DNA from: Dyadobacter sp. CY356
GTDB taxonomy: Bacteria; Bacteroidota; Bacteroidia; Cytophagales; Spirosomataceae
DNA length: 64,000 bases
Assembly (NCBI RefSeq): GCF_021440195.1
Contig: NZ_JAJTSZ010000001.1
Span: 682,001-746,000 of the forward strand
Direction of reading: 5' to 3'
Position 1 is the first letter of the stretch, and every line of letters starts with the position of its first letter. Of this stretch, positions 27,327 to 36,310 are shown in pieces. The position numbers and the translations under genes were made by a program. The notes under the pieces were generated by a model that was not told where the DNA came from, did not search any database, and saw only the letters and a program-made list of their open reading frames with translations.

Positions 27327-30300
27327 ATGATCAGATTATATAAATATATTTTACCAGTAAAAGCCTGTGCATACGTCTTTATAGTGTCGGCTTTTGCGTC
27401 GGCTACTTATGCTCAGCAAGGTAGCTTCGGCAACACGACGATTTACGGTGGCGCAGAGATGACCTTATACGGAAATCACAACTTCGTTACCGGAGGCAAT
27501 GGAACTCAGCCTGGAATTGTCGGTACAGTACGAACTGCTCCTTTTGGCGTACTCAATTTTGCTTCTTCTGCTTCAAGCCACGTAGGTGCCAATGACGCCA
27601 ATCATGTAGATGGATATGTCCGAAAGGAAGGATCGGGGTCATTCATTTTTCCTACCGGAGACAATGGGCATTATGGCCCTTTTGCAGCAGTAGCTGACGG
27701 TACAACGGGCGCTTATTTTTTTGCCAATGCCGGGACCGCCGTTACGTCAAATCTGGCTGGTGGTAATTACGCAGCCTTACCTGCCGGTGCGCCATTTAAT
27801 ACGGCTACCAAAGCGGCTGATCTTACAACGGTTAGTAATGTGGAATATTGGGACATTGACGGAGCCACCCCAACCGCCATCACACTAACATGGAGTGCCT
27901 CAGGTGCAATTAGCACTTTGACAGGCAGCAATCTGAGTAAATTGACGATCGCAGGCTGGAATGGCACGCAGTGGGTCCGGATTCCTTCGGCTGTCGATGT
28001 TACATCAACGCTGGGTGGTGCAAGCGATCTCACGGCTGGTTCAATTACCAGTACTTCTAGCTTTGCTCCTGATACATATACCGCTTACACTTTCGCGGCA
28101 ATGGCAGATTCTCACGTTCCGTTTGGTTGTACAACCTACGCCTACGTGGTTAGTCAGGGCACCGGTGCTTCTGACCCAAATGTCCTGTCACAAGTTGACT
28201 TGATAACAGGCGTTACCACCGTGCTATCATCCTCGTATACAGCACCAAGTATTACTAATATCAATGCCATTGGCTACAATACAAAAGATGGTTATCTGTG
28301 GGGATCAGTTGCTGGTCCAACCGACAATGTTATTCGGATAGGAGCGGATCTGGTTCCGACAATCTATCAAATCGTTGGTTTACCAACGGATGTACGACTT
28401 AACTCCGGTACTTTTGATCTGAATGGAGTTCTTTACATGAAGGTGGGAGGTAGTACGGCAGCCAGTCAAACTATTTATAAAGTTGATTTAAACCCTTCTT
28501 CGGCTACCTATCTTACTTTGCTTGGAACAATAACGCTGTCACCTGCGGTACCAGCTTTTGCTGACATGGCATTTAATTCCATAGATGGTATGTTTTATGC
28601 GATCTCAAATGCAACCCGTACTTTGTACCGGATCAATCCTGCCACGGGAGCTTCAACAGCGGTGGGGGTGGTAACAGCCGATGCTACGTTTAACACAGGT
28701 GCTACATTGGGATCTACTTTTATTGATGTAAAGGGAAATTTGTACGAAACTGAAAGTAATAGCGGTCGTATTTATAAAGTAAGTACCGTTCAAAGTTTGA
28801 GTGCTGCCAGTACAGCAACGTTTTTCTCCCAAGGACAGCCAGCAGGCTCAACCGATGGGGCTATGTGTCCACTTGTAAATTTGGGTCCCGGCATATCGAT
28901 ATCAGGTACAGTTTGGAACGATGCTGATGGCAACGTGGCACAAAATGGTTTAGAAAACGGCACTAATGCTGGAAGTCCTCTTTATGTCAACTTGGTTGAT
29001 GCGACTGGCACCGTGGTTGCTACGGCAACAGTAGGAGCCGATGGCAGCTATACCATAACAGCTCCGACTAATACGGCTGGGCTGAAGTTAGTACTGACTA
29101 GTACTCCAACATCCAATACTCCGGGTAACTTGCCTAACGGATGGGTAAATACGGGTGAAACAGTCGGTAGCGGAAACCCGGCCACACAATCTGCTACGTT
29201 GGGTGTCATCGAGCTAACCACAGGTACAAGTTCTGTAACTGGTTCTGGTTTTGGCATTGAGCAGCTTCCGACAGCTGGGAGTGGTATAGCCACAGCCAGT
29301 AACGCGGGTGGTACTAGTCTGGTGACTGTTCCATCGAATGCCTTCACAAACACTAACCCTAGTACTGATGTTGGCCCGGGAAATGTAACGTCCATCCGCA
29401 TTACGGCTTTTCCGAGTAATGTCACAAGCCTGACAGTTGACGGGATAGTTTACACTTCCCTGCCAGCAGGTGGCATTCTGGTGCCTACTGACGGTAATGG
29501 TGCACCGACAGTCCCGGTTCTGGTAGATCCAACAATCGACGGCACTCCGGTCGGCTTTACTTTTGTTGCCATTGATAACGCAGGTAAGGAATCCGCTAAT
29601 AGCGGTACTGCTGCAATAACGACAACGACTCCGCCGGCTGCTTCAAACGACAATGGAACCACGACGCCTGGTGTTGCAGTTCTGATACCAACACTCGATA
29701 ATGACACCCAGGGCTCAGCCTCGAAAGATCCAACTTCGGTACTTTTAATTGACCCCGCTGATGGTTTGAAAAAGACGTCAGTTACGATTCCAGGTGAAGG
29801 AACCTACACGGTAAATTCTACGACGGGAGTTGTTACATTTACACCGGAAGCAACATTTAACAATGCTAAATCCACCATTACGTATACTTACAAAGATATC
29901 AATGGTAATGAGTCAAATGTGGCTACAATCACTGTCAATATGGGACCTCTTCCAGTAACACTGGTTTCGTTTACTGCTGCCAAAGAAGGGGAGACAGCGC
30001 TTTTAAGCTGGTCAACTACGATGGAAACCAACAGTGAGAGGTTTGATATTGAACATAGTTTGTCTGGGAAAAACTGGGAAATAATTGGCTCAGTAGCATC
30101 ACAAGGTGAAAGTGCCCAAAAGGTAAATTATACCTTTACGCATGCCACCCTTTCAATAGGTGAAAATCTATACCGTCTTAAAATGGTAGATCGGGACGGA
30201 ACCTTCGCTTACAGCAGGATACAGGGCGTTAAATCTGATTCAAACGTTGAGCCAATTTCTTATCCAAATCCGGTCAGTGAACGTCTAATGATTAATAACT

Positions 30301-30476
30301 ACGGGCTTGTTAAGGACATAACATTATACAGCAGTACTGGACAGATGGTCATCCATAGCAATGCGTTGACAGCGCAAGGCATTGATCTTACCAAATTGGA
30401 AGCAGGGTTGTATATGGTTAAGCTTAACTTAACGGATGGAAGACTAATTACGCAGAAAATTGTTGTGATAAAATAA
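27327..30476 (+). CDS. Large secreted surface protein with T9SS type A sorting domain
   Basis: 1049 residues. A signal peptide covers about 1-29. An N-terminal beta-rich region (30-260) is followed by propeller-like repeats (about 265-515, LSQVDLITGVTTVL, YRINPATGASTAVG) resembling DUF6923. An SdrD/Cna-B-like module (about 525-650) has ISGTVWNDADGNVAQNGLEN. A CshA-fibril-like module (about 790-905) has VLIPTLDNDTQGS...TFTPEATFNN. A beta domain (about 910-975) has LPVTLVSFTAAKEG...LLSWST. The C-terminal sorting domain (977-1049) starts PNPVSERL and has DLTKLEAGLYMVKL. The sorting domain predicts export across the outer membrane by T9SS and surface attachment or release. Adhesion is inferred from the module types. 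Confidence 0.87.
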   Translation: MIRLYKYILPVKACAYVFIVSAFASATYAQQGSFGNTTIYGGAEMTLYGNHNFVTGGNGTQPGIVGTVRTAPFGVLNFASSASSHVGANDANHVDGYVRKEGSGSFIFPTGDNGHYGPFAAVADGTTGAYFFANAGTAVTSNLAGGNYAALPAGAPFNTATKAADLTTVSNVEYWDIDGATPTAITLTWSASGAISTLTGSNLSKLTIAGWNGTQWVRIPSAVDVTSTLGGASDLTAGSITSTSSFAPDTYTAYTFAAMADSHVPFGCTTYAYVVSQGTGASDPNVLSQVDLITGVTTVLSSSYTAPSITNINAIGYNTKDGYLWGSVAGPTDNVIRIGADLVPTIYQIVGLPTDVRLNSGTFDLNGVLYMKVGGSTAASQTIYKVDLNPSSATYLTLLGTITLSPAVPAFADMAFNSIDGMFYAISNATRTLYRINPATGASTAVGVVTADATFNTGATLGSTFIDVKGNLYETESNSGRIYKVSTVQSLSAASTATFFSQGQPAGSTDGAMCPLVNLGPGISISGTVWNDADGNVAQNGLENGTNAGSPLYVNLVDATGTVVATATVGADGSYTITAPTNTAGLKLVLTSTPTSNTPGNLPNGWVNTGETVGSGNPATQSATLGVIELTTGTSSVTGSGFGIEQLPTAGSGIATASNAGGTSLVTVPSNAFTNTNPSTDVGPGNVTSIRITAFPSNVTSLTVDGIVYTSLPAGGILVPTDGNGAPTVPVLVDPTIDGTPVGFTFVAIDNAGKESANSGTAAITTTTPPAASNDNGTTTPGVAVLIPTLDNDTQGSASKDPTSVLLIDPADGLKKTSVTIPGEGTYTVNSTTGVVTFTPEATFNNAKSTITYTYKDINGNESNVATITVNMGPLPVTLVSFTAAKEGETALLSWSTTMETNSERFDIEHSLSGKNWEIIGSVASQGESAQKVNYTFTHATLSIGENLYRLKMVDRDGTFAYSRIQGVKSDSNVEPISYPNPVSERLMINNYGLVKDITLYSSTGQMVIHSNALTAQGIDLTKLEAGLYMVKLNLTDGRLITQKIVVIK

Positions 30477-30486
30477 TAAAGCAATT

Positions 30487-30534
30487 AAAACGAAAGAAGC
30501 AGACTGCCGTCAGGCAGTCTGCTTCTTTCGTTTT
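30487..30534. terminator. Bidirectional terminator, 22-bp perfect stem
   Basis: AAAACGAAAGAAGCAGACTG plus CC pairs perfectly with its complement around a GTCA loop. A-tract on one side and T-tract on the other suit termination of both the T9SS protein gene (plus) and the LysM gene (minus). Confidence 0.92.
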
Positions 30535-30584
30535 ATTAATATCTTAAAAAGCTTTCACAAGAAAGTTTTAAGAAGCTGAAACCT

Positions 30585-31238
30585 CTATCGTTTTGTAGGA
30601 AAAGGAATCACAAGCTCTTCACCACGGCTCGCCAGATCTTTCGTTTTTCCATTGGCCTTCATGATGGCTTCTTTGCTCACATCATATTTACCCGAAACAA
30701 CTTTTAAAATATCACCAGGTCCAACGGTATGCACTGCTTTGACACGGATCTTGATTTTATCACCCGACTTTAATTCAGTTAGTAAAGGGTTTAAGGACTT
30801 CAGCGTTTCTGTTGTAAGATTATACTTACCAGCCAAAGATGAAAAAGTCTCTCCGCCTTTTACTGTGCGTGTAATTTCCCGACCACCAATTCTTGATGCT
30901 ACAACTTTGGCATCTTCCGTTTTCTTTGGCTCCTCTTTTTTCTCTTTTTCTTTTTCCTTTGGTTTTTCTTTATCCTTTTCCTCAGGTTTTTCCTTTATTA
31001 CCGGGTCTTCGGATTCAGGTTCTTCTGCGGCGGGTTCCTCAGTTGCTATCTTCTCTTCAGGAGCTTCCTTAACCGTCGATATCAATTCTTCTGAATTTGT
31101 AGAATCATCAGAAACATATTCATAACCAACATAAAGCATTGCCAAAACCAACAAAACCAACACGAACAAAGTAATAATCGGAAGGTTTGATTTTTCTGCG
31201 GGACGTATGTTTCGTTTTTTTGGGCTTTCGTCTTCCAT
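30585..31238 (-). CDS. Membrane-anchored LysM-domain protein
   Basis: 217 residues. A short basic N-terminus is followed by one transmembrane helix (about 19-42, ITLFVLVLLVLAMLYVGYEY), so the bulk should be periplasmic. A highly charged Glu/Lys/Pro linker (about 52-112) leads to two LysM modules: about 117-162 (VKGGETFSSLAGKYNLTTETLK) and about 169-214 (VGPGDILKVVSGKYDVSKEAI). LysM domains bind peptidoglycan N-acetylglucosamine. No catalytic domain is present. It lies 66 bp downstream of purE on the same strand and may be cotranscribed with the purine genes. Confidence 0.85.
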   Translation of the reverse strand: MEDESPKKRNIRPAEKSNLPIITLFVLVLLVLAMLYVGYEYVSDDSTNSEELISTVKEAPEEKIATEEPAAEEPESEDPVIKEKPEEKDKEKPKEKEKEKKEEPKKTEDAKVVASRIGGREITRTVKGGETFSSLAGKYNLTTETLKSLNPLLTELKSGDKIKIRVKAVHTVGPGDILKVVSGKYDVSKEAIMKANGKTKDLASRGEELVIPFPTKR

Positions 31239-31304
31239 AGCTTAATGATGATTCAATTTACTGTTGACTTTACTTTGATACGAAAATAATAAACCAACGT
31301 TACA

Positions 31305-31790
31305 TTACAACTGCATTTTTAATTCCTCGTTCATCGCAGAAACTTTGTCTTTTAATCCTTCCTTAAAGATATCCAGCCTGTTAGCAACGGCGATGTCGCT
31401 CGCTCCGATAATTTGTGCGGCCAGAATTCCAGCATTTCTCGCACCATTCAGAGCAACCGTAGCAACCGGAACGCCCGAAGGCATCTGCAAAATTGACAAA
31501 ACAGAATCCCAGCCATCAATAGAATTACTTGACAAAACCGGAACCCCAATAACGGGCAACGAAGTCAGCGACGCGACCATTCCCGGCAAATGTGCAGCTC
31601 CGCCCGCGCCTGCAATAATGACCTGCAATCCACGCTTGCGGGCACTGGAAGCATATTCAAGCATTCTTTCCGGCGTGCGGTGTGCAGATACGATTTCCAT
31701 TTCAAACGTTATTCCAAGTTCGTTTAGTGCATCTGCCGCTTCCTGCATCACCTTGCGGTCAGACAGGCTTCCCATGATTATTCCTACCAT
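31305..31790 (-). CDS. purE: N5-carboxyaminoimidazole ribonucleotide mutase
   Basis: Converts N5-CAIR to CAIR in purine synthesis. The 161-residue class I PurE has the signature MGSLSDRKVMQEA, the active-site SAHRTPERM and the AGAGGAAHLPGMVAS loop. It is 53 bp downstream of purK, whose product makes its substrate, so the two form a functional pair in one operon. Confidence 0.96.
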   Translation of the reverse strand: MVGIIMGSLSDRKVMQEAADALNELGITFEMEIVSAHRTPERMLEYASSARKRGLQVIIAGAGGAAHLPGMVASLTSLPVIGVPVLSSNSIDGWDSVLSILQMPSGVPVATVALNGARNAGILAAQIIGASDIAVANRLDIFKEGLKDKVSAMNEELKMQL

Positions 31791-31843
31791 TTGTATTTAT
31801 GTTTTGTCAATTACGCATTCGAAAAAATAGTAATTGTTGTTTT

Positions 31844-32980
31844 TTATTTTGAGCTACTGATTACTCTGATATTCTTTTTTACAAAATCAACCTTGGCGCG
31901 CAATGAAGTCAAGTCATGATCCATAATGGTAATGTGGCCCATTTTCCGGAAAGGTTTTGTAATCGCTTTCCAGTATAAAAACGGAAAAACCTGATCCGTT
32001 GCCAGAAGTTTTTCCATGCCTTCATACACCGCAGGACCTTCATAACCATCTTCTCCCAACAGATTCACCATGGCAGAAGGTGCATAGGTTTCTGTACTTC
32101 CCAAAGGTAAATCCAGTATTGCCCGCCAGTGTTGTTCATATTGTGAAGTTGCATTTGCCTGAATGGTATGGTGCCCGCTGTTATGCGGCCGAGGGGCTAC
32201 TTCATTAATAAGTACCTCGCCGTCAGCTGTCAGAAATAATTCCACAGCTAATAAGCCCACAATTCCAAAAGATTCCGCCGTCTTTTTAGCAATTTCCTGC
32301 GCTTTCTGATCCGTTTCAATACTGATTTCAGCAGGTGCGAAAAGATACTCCACAAGATTCAGTTCGGGATGAAAAACCATTTCGACCGTAGGGAAACATT
32401 TGATTTCTCCTGATGGATTTCTGGCGACGATGACTGCCAGTTCTTTTTCAAAGGGAACTGCTTTTTCCAGTAATCCGGGCTGATCAAAAGCCTTTTCAAT
32501 ATCTGCTTCGGACGTAACACGTTGAACGCCGCGACCATCATAACCGTCGCGGCCAAGTTTATGAAATGCGGGAAGGAAATCTATAAAATTGCGGACATCT
32601 TCCCGGTTTTCGGTAAGGATAAATTCTGCTGTGGGAAGTCCTTTTTCAAGGTAAAACTGTTTCTGAATTCTTTTGTCCTGGATTTTCCTGATTACCGAAG
32701 GTTGCGGATAAATCCTCTTTCCTTCTTTTTCCAGCGCTTCCAGCGCTTCAACATTAACCTTTTCTATTTCAATGGTGATGACGTCAAGATCTTTACCAAA
32801 CTGGTAAACCGTATCATAATCCTGCAAAGAACCTTGTGTGAATTTTGGGGCGATTTTGCGGCAGGGCGCTTCTGCGTCGGGATCTAAAATGTGAATATCA
32901 AGGTTCCAGTCTATGGCAGCCTGCAAAAGCATAAGTCCCAGTTGACCACCACCAAGAATACCTATTCGGGATGAAAGCAT
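31844..32980 (-). CDS. purK: N5-carboxyaminoimidazole ribonucleotide synthase
   Basis: ATP-grasp enzyme that makes N5-CAIR from AIR, bicarbonate and ATP. The N-terminal motif IGILGGGQLGLMLLQAA, the lysine-bearing grasp region (LGRDGYDGRGVQRV) and the metal-binding VLINEVAPRPHNSGHHTI are clear. At 378 residues it has normal length. It heads the purK-purE pair on the minus strand. Confidence 0.96.
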   Translation of the reverse strand: MLSSRIGILGGGQLGLMLLQAAIDWNLDIHILDPDAEAPCRKIAPKFTQGSLQDYDTVYQFGKDLDVITIEIEKVNVEALEALEKEGKRIYPQPSVIRKIQDKRIQKQFYLEKGLPTAEFILTENREDVRNFIDFLPAFHKLGRDGYDGRGVQRVTSEADIEKAFDQPGLLEKAVPFEKELAVIVARNPSGEIKCFPTVEMVFHPELNLVEYLFAPAEISIETDQKAQEIAKKTAESFGIVGLLAVELFLTADGEVLINEVAPRPHNSGHHTIQANATSQYEQHWRAILDLPLGSTETYAPSAMVNLLGEDGYEGPAVYEGMEKLLATDQVFPFLYWKAITKPFRKMGHITIMDHDLTSLRAKVDFVKKNIRVISSSK

Positions 32981-33084
32981 TTAGTAGTTCGATTGTATTT
33001 GTGCAAAATTGGTGGAAAAACTGCGAACTTAAAACTGTTTACACCAATAATCGTTATTGGATTAGCTACTTGGCCTGTTATAAA

Positions 33085-35145
33085 TCATTTCATAAACCTG
33101 ATTAAGCCTATTTCGACTAGCAAAAAGAATAATGCGGCGTATAAAAAGTATTTCCAGAGACTTGTTCCAAAGTTTTGCTGCTGAAATTCTTTGGCAAAGG
33201 CATCGTCATCAATTTTATCAAAAACCTGAACATTTTTCTGCCCGGAAAATATATTCCGAAGTTCAGCCGGTGAATAATAATCAAGCCTCGATTCTGCACT
33301 GCTATGATTTAAGGCAATCAATTGCTCTGTTTTATTATCCCTGATCAATTCAAAATAACCAGCATCCAAACCATTTCCAAGCTGGTCGCCCTGAGGAATT
33401 TCAAGTAAAAGCTGGCTGCCAACAATCTTCTGCGATGGAATTAATTCAGTTTTATTTCGTCTCAGTTTATAAACCGTGTTTTGGTTGTCGTTGGTAACCG
33501 TTAGCGCGATTGGATTCTCATCAAAGGTAAAAGCTGTCCGTTGCGCTCTGACGCTTAATGCCGCCATTTTATACATAATCGGGACAAAAATCGCATGTTG
33601 GGCCATCGATCCAAATTCAGGGTTTAAGGGAGCTGCAAACAGATAGATTTTCCCTTTTCCGCCGGAAATCTGGTTTAAATAAGGTTGTCCGCTGCGTAGA
33701 GACAAAAGTGATTGTCCGGCGTTGGTCCAGTTCCATGTGGGTGAAGCAGAAGGCAAATTCAAATTTATTTCCTGACGGATTGATTCCTCAAAAACATCAC
33801 TGAAAAACGGATTATTACGGTCAGGCGCTGCTATTGCAACCAATTCTCGGGAAGTATTCTTTTCACTATTCAAACCATTGACACCAAAACTTTGAAGCAA
33901 CGAAACATAACTTGTCGCATTGGGCTGCGAAGGAGGAATAACCGTAAGACTTCCACCTTTTCGCACAAAATCCTGAATTTCCTGCGCCAAAGTACCACCA
34001 GGTTGTTCAACACCTTCCAGCACAACCATATCTGAATTTTTGATCAAACCAGGATCTACATTTTGTGAGGAATAACTTTGAAGCGCGAACAAACTATCGT
34101 TGGCATAAACATTATCAATGTAATTACCCTCATTTCTTTGTCCATATATATGCAAAATACGGATCAGCGGTGACGCATTTAAAACAAAATAATAATCGTT
34201 GTCAAAAGTTACCGGAAAGTCATCGAACGTAATTCTTCCTTTTTTGTAACCTTTTCCTTTAAGATTGAAATTGAATCTGGCAATGGCGCTTCCATTGGCC
34301 GGAACATTTACTGATGCTGTCGAAGACTGTGTATTATCAAGACTCAACTTCAAAACAATCTTTTTGGCTTCTTCACTACCGGAATTACTTACTTTGACAA
34401 AAAGGATATTGTTCTGCAATTCGCGTATAAACGGCGTATTGAGCCAAACTGAATCAACAAAAACATTTTTCTCCGCAACAGCCTGTACAGGCACAAGAAA
34501 GAGACGATTGATCGTATCGGTTTTCAATTTTGATAAATCACCGGCGGTACTTTTTTGAAAATCAGAAAACCAGAAAAACTGGTTTTTAGCTGCACTCTGA
34601 TGTTTTGTAACCAGATTTTCCTGACGTTTATAAACCTGCTCCAAGGTCCGCGGCGTATGCGAAAGTCCGATTGTCGTAAACCGGTCACGGATTTTATCGG
34701 CCGGATAAAGGCCTTGTTCCTGCGAAGAAAAATCGTTTGTTACAAGTTGTAACGAAGAGGAATTTTTAAATAATCCCAATAAATCATTCAGTCTTGTAGT
34801 AGCAATATCAAGATAACGCTTGTTGTTCGCTTCATTTTGCATGCTGAATGAATTGTCAAGATATAAACTTGTTATTCCTTTTCTGTCAACAGAAGCATCA
34901 TTTTTGCCAGGCAAAAATGGTTGTGCAAATGCCAGTACCAGACAAATGATCGCCAGTGTGCGGGCCGCCAGAATCAGCCAGTGTTTTATTTTACGGATGG
35001 ATCGCGTCTGCGTTTCTACCGCTTTCAAAAAAGCTACATTGGTAAAATAAACACGTTTGGTACGGCGGAAATTAAATATATGAATGGCTATCGGAACCGA
35101 TATCGCCAGTAAACCCCACAAGAATGACGGAAAAAGAAAACTCAT
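33085..35145 (-). CDS. BatA-domain membrane protein with von Willebrand A-like region
   Basis: 686 residues. The N-terminal BatA segment FPSFLWGLLAISVPIAIHIF, then FRRTKRVYFTNVAFL and a second membrane helix near residues 58-78, is characteristic. A von Willebrand A-like region begins with SLYLDNSFSMQNE, a variant DxSxS metal-site motif. Middle parts recall CARDB and glutamine-amidotransferase-like folds of large Bacteroidota BatA proteins. One helix at the C-terminus (YAALFFLLVEIGLIRFM) anchors it again. Most of the chain should be periplasmic. No MoxR ATPase or other Bat genes adjoin. Function is unknown; Bat proteins are linked to stress tolerance. Confidence 0.8.
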   Translation of the reverse strand: MSFLFPSFLWGLLAISVPIAIHIFNFRRTKRVYFTNVAFLKAVETQTRSIRKIKHWLILAARTLAIICLVLAFAQPFLPGKNDASVDRKGITSLYLDNSFSMQNEANNKRYLDIATTRLNDLLGLFKNSSSLQLVTNDFSSQEQGLYPADKIRDRFTTIGLSHTPRTLEQVYKRQENLVTKHQSAAKNQFFWFSDFQKSTAGDLSKLKTDTINRLFLVPVQAVAEKNVFVDSVWLNTPFIRELQNNILFVKVSNSGSEEAKKIVLKLSLDNTQSSTASVNVPANGSAIARFNFNLKGKGYKKGRITFDDFPVTFDNDYYFVLNASPLIRILHIYGQRNEGNYIDNVYANDSLFALQSYSSQNVDPGLIKNSDMVVLEGVEQPGGTLAQEIQDFVRKGGSLTVIPPSQPNATSYVSLLQSFGVNGLNSEKNTSRELVAIAAPDRNNPFFSDVFEESIRQEINLNLPSASPTWNWTNAGQSLLSLRSGQPYLNQISGGKGKIYLFAAPLNPEFGSMAQHAIFVPIMYKMAALSVRAQRTAFTFDENPIALTVTNDNQNTVYKLRRNKTELIPSQKIVGSQLLLEIPQGDQLGNGLDAGYFELIRDNKTEQLIALNHSSAESRLDYYSPAELRNIFSGQKNVQVFDKIDDDAFAKEFQQQNFGTSLWKYFLYAALFFLLVEIGLIRFMK

Positions 35146-35458
35146 TTATGATTGAATGTTAATTTAGCAGTCGGCTTTCGGCAATCGGCTGTCAGTTTTT
35201 GGGCTCTTAGGAATTCAATATCTTAAAGAACGTAAATTTTTCAAATATCGGATGATAAACTTTTGGTTTTTATTACTTCATACCATAGCCAAAACTTAAT
35301 TGCTAATACCTGAAAGCTCTGAAAGCTATTTATTTTGTCTGCTTTCTGATAAGTCGACTGCTTTTTTCTAACTTTGTGATTCATTTAGTGGTTGCTAAAA
35401 TGCAGAAGCATAAAGCGATCTTTTTTAAATAAAGAAATTGATTAATTTTTAAGGAATT
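35146..35458. other. 313-bp divergent intergenic region
   Basis: Lies between the BatA-type gene (minus) and the YcxB-like gene (plus). It has a short imperfect direct repeat (GTCGGCTTTCGGCAATCGGCTGTC, split as CGGCTTTC and CGGCTGTC, near 35170-35195), which looks like degenerate low-complexity sequence. A promoter-like box lies at 35369-35376. Nothing else is recognisable. Confidence 0.5.
35343..35376 (+). promoter_or_regulatory. Putative promoter for the YcxB-like gene
   Basis: TAACTTTG (35369-35376) fits the -7 consensus TAnnTTTG. TTTC at 35343-35346, 22 bases upstream, is one base off the TTTG -33 box. The gene starts 83 bp downstream. Confidence 0.45.
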
Positions 35459-36013
35459 ATGGCCAAAGTATCGGTGAACAAACACCAGCCTGTTTATCAA
35501 ATGCCAACGAATCCGGCAGCGGTTCGCACGAAAAGGTATGCGCTGCCAACTAAAAAATATATTACAATTGCCATGAAGCACTTTTTTAAGTCGCAGATCA
35601 AATGGGTGTTATTACCAGTTGCTTTGCTTCTTATCAATGCCATTATAAGTCTGACAGGCGTTTATCCTAACTATTGGATTTACATCGTAATTTTCGTTGC
35701 CGTTATACTTTACATATTGTTTTGGGTTATTCAGTTTACAGGAATTACTCAGCTGGCTCAATACAAGCCTATGTTTGAAAAGTTTTCATACGAAATCGAT
35801 AACCGTCAGATTTTAATGAAAATGAATGCAAAAGAGGGCAGTATCATGAAATGGGAACAAATCCAGGAAGTTTACAAGGATGAAGATTCTTACATTATGA
35901 TCATTTCAAGAGGTCAGTTTGTACAGCTTCCTTTCTCAATTTTCACCTCAGAACATGATATCAAGGTTTTTGAAAGAATATTGAAACAAAAAGAATTTTT
36001 GAAAGAGAAGTAG
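35459..36013 (+). CDS. YcxB-like membrane protein
   Basis: 184 residues. A basic N-terminal segment is followed by two close transmembrane helices (about 49-67 WVLLPVALLLINAIISL and 73-95 YWIYIVIFVAVILYILFW), then a C-terminal cytoplasmic beta domain (about 108-180). The latter has FSYEIDNRQILMKMNAKEGSIMKW (cited here only as YEIDNRQILM...SIMKWEQI) and the pattern IMIISRGQFVQLPFSIF, as in YcxB-type domains. Function is unknown. It is monocistronic; a block of palindromic repeats follows. Confidence 0.65.
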   Translation: MAKVSVNKHQPVYQMPTNPAAVRTKRYALPTKKYITIAMKHFFKSQIKWVLLPVALLLINAIISLTGVYPNYWIYIVIFVAVILYILFWVIQFTGITQLAQYKPMFEKFSYEIDNRQILMKMNAKEGSIMKWEQIQEVYKDEDSYIMIISRGQFVQLPFSIFTSEHDIKVFERILKQKEFLKEK

Positions 36014-36114
36014 TATTTTTTTGAAATAATTTGAAAAGCGAAAATTGGGTAATACCTGGTTTTCGTTTTTTTTGTTTCATTGTGGATTTGATCGATAGAA
36101 GGAAACGTCGAAAT

Positions 36115-36304
36115 TAATTATGTCACCCCGTCGGGGTTATGTATTATTTGGACATTCTGTTGCTACAATAATACCATCCCTTCTGGATTGGATCTGGCAT
36201 GTTGACAATTTGCTTGCATTAATTATGTCACCCCGTCGGGGTTTGGGCTCAGATTACTTGCTATATGGCTATAATAATGCCATCCCGTCGGGATTGGATC
36301 CGTG
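36115..36304 (+). repeat. Two ~105-bp units, each with two short palindromes (plus orientation)
   Basis: ATGTCACCCCGTCGGGGT occurs at 36120 and again at 36225, and a related palindrome (CATCCCTTCTGGATTGG, CATCCCGTCGGGATTGG) at 36175 and 36281, giving a tandem period of 105-106 bp. All four share the pattern ATnnCAyCCC-nTC-nGGrTT. The same pattern appears in reverse complement in the longer array that follows, so this is an inverted outlier of one repeat family. Confidence 0.85.
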
Positions 36305-36310
36305 GTATTC

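Noticed and set aside
30652..31125. A Ser/Phe-rich 157-residue frame antisense to the LysM gene
   Set aside because: It mirrors the Glu/Lys-rich linker of the LysM protein, and the LysM modules are clear on the other strand.
31345..31830. A 161-residue frame antisense to purE
   Set aside because: purE has all family motifs, so the opposite frame is incidental.
36190..36216. Sigma-54 promoter (TGGCATG...TTGC)
   Set aside because: The GG to GC spacing is 14 or 18 bases instead of 10, and the site lies within the repeat block.
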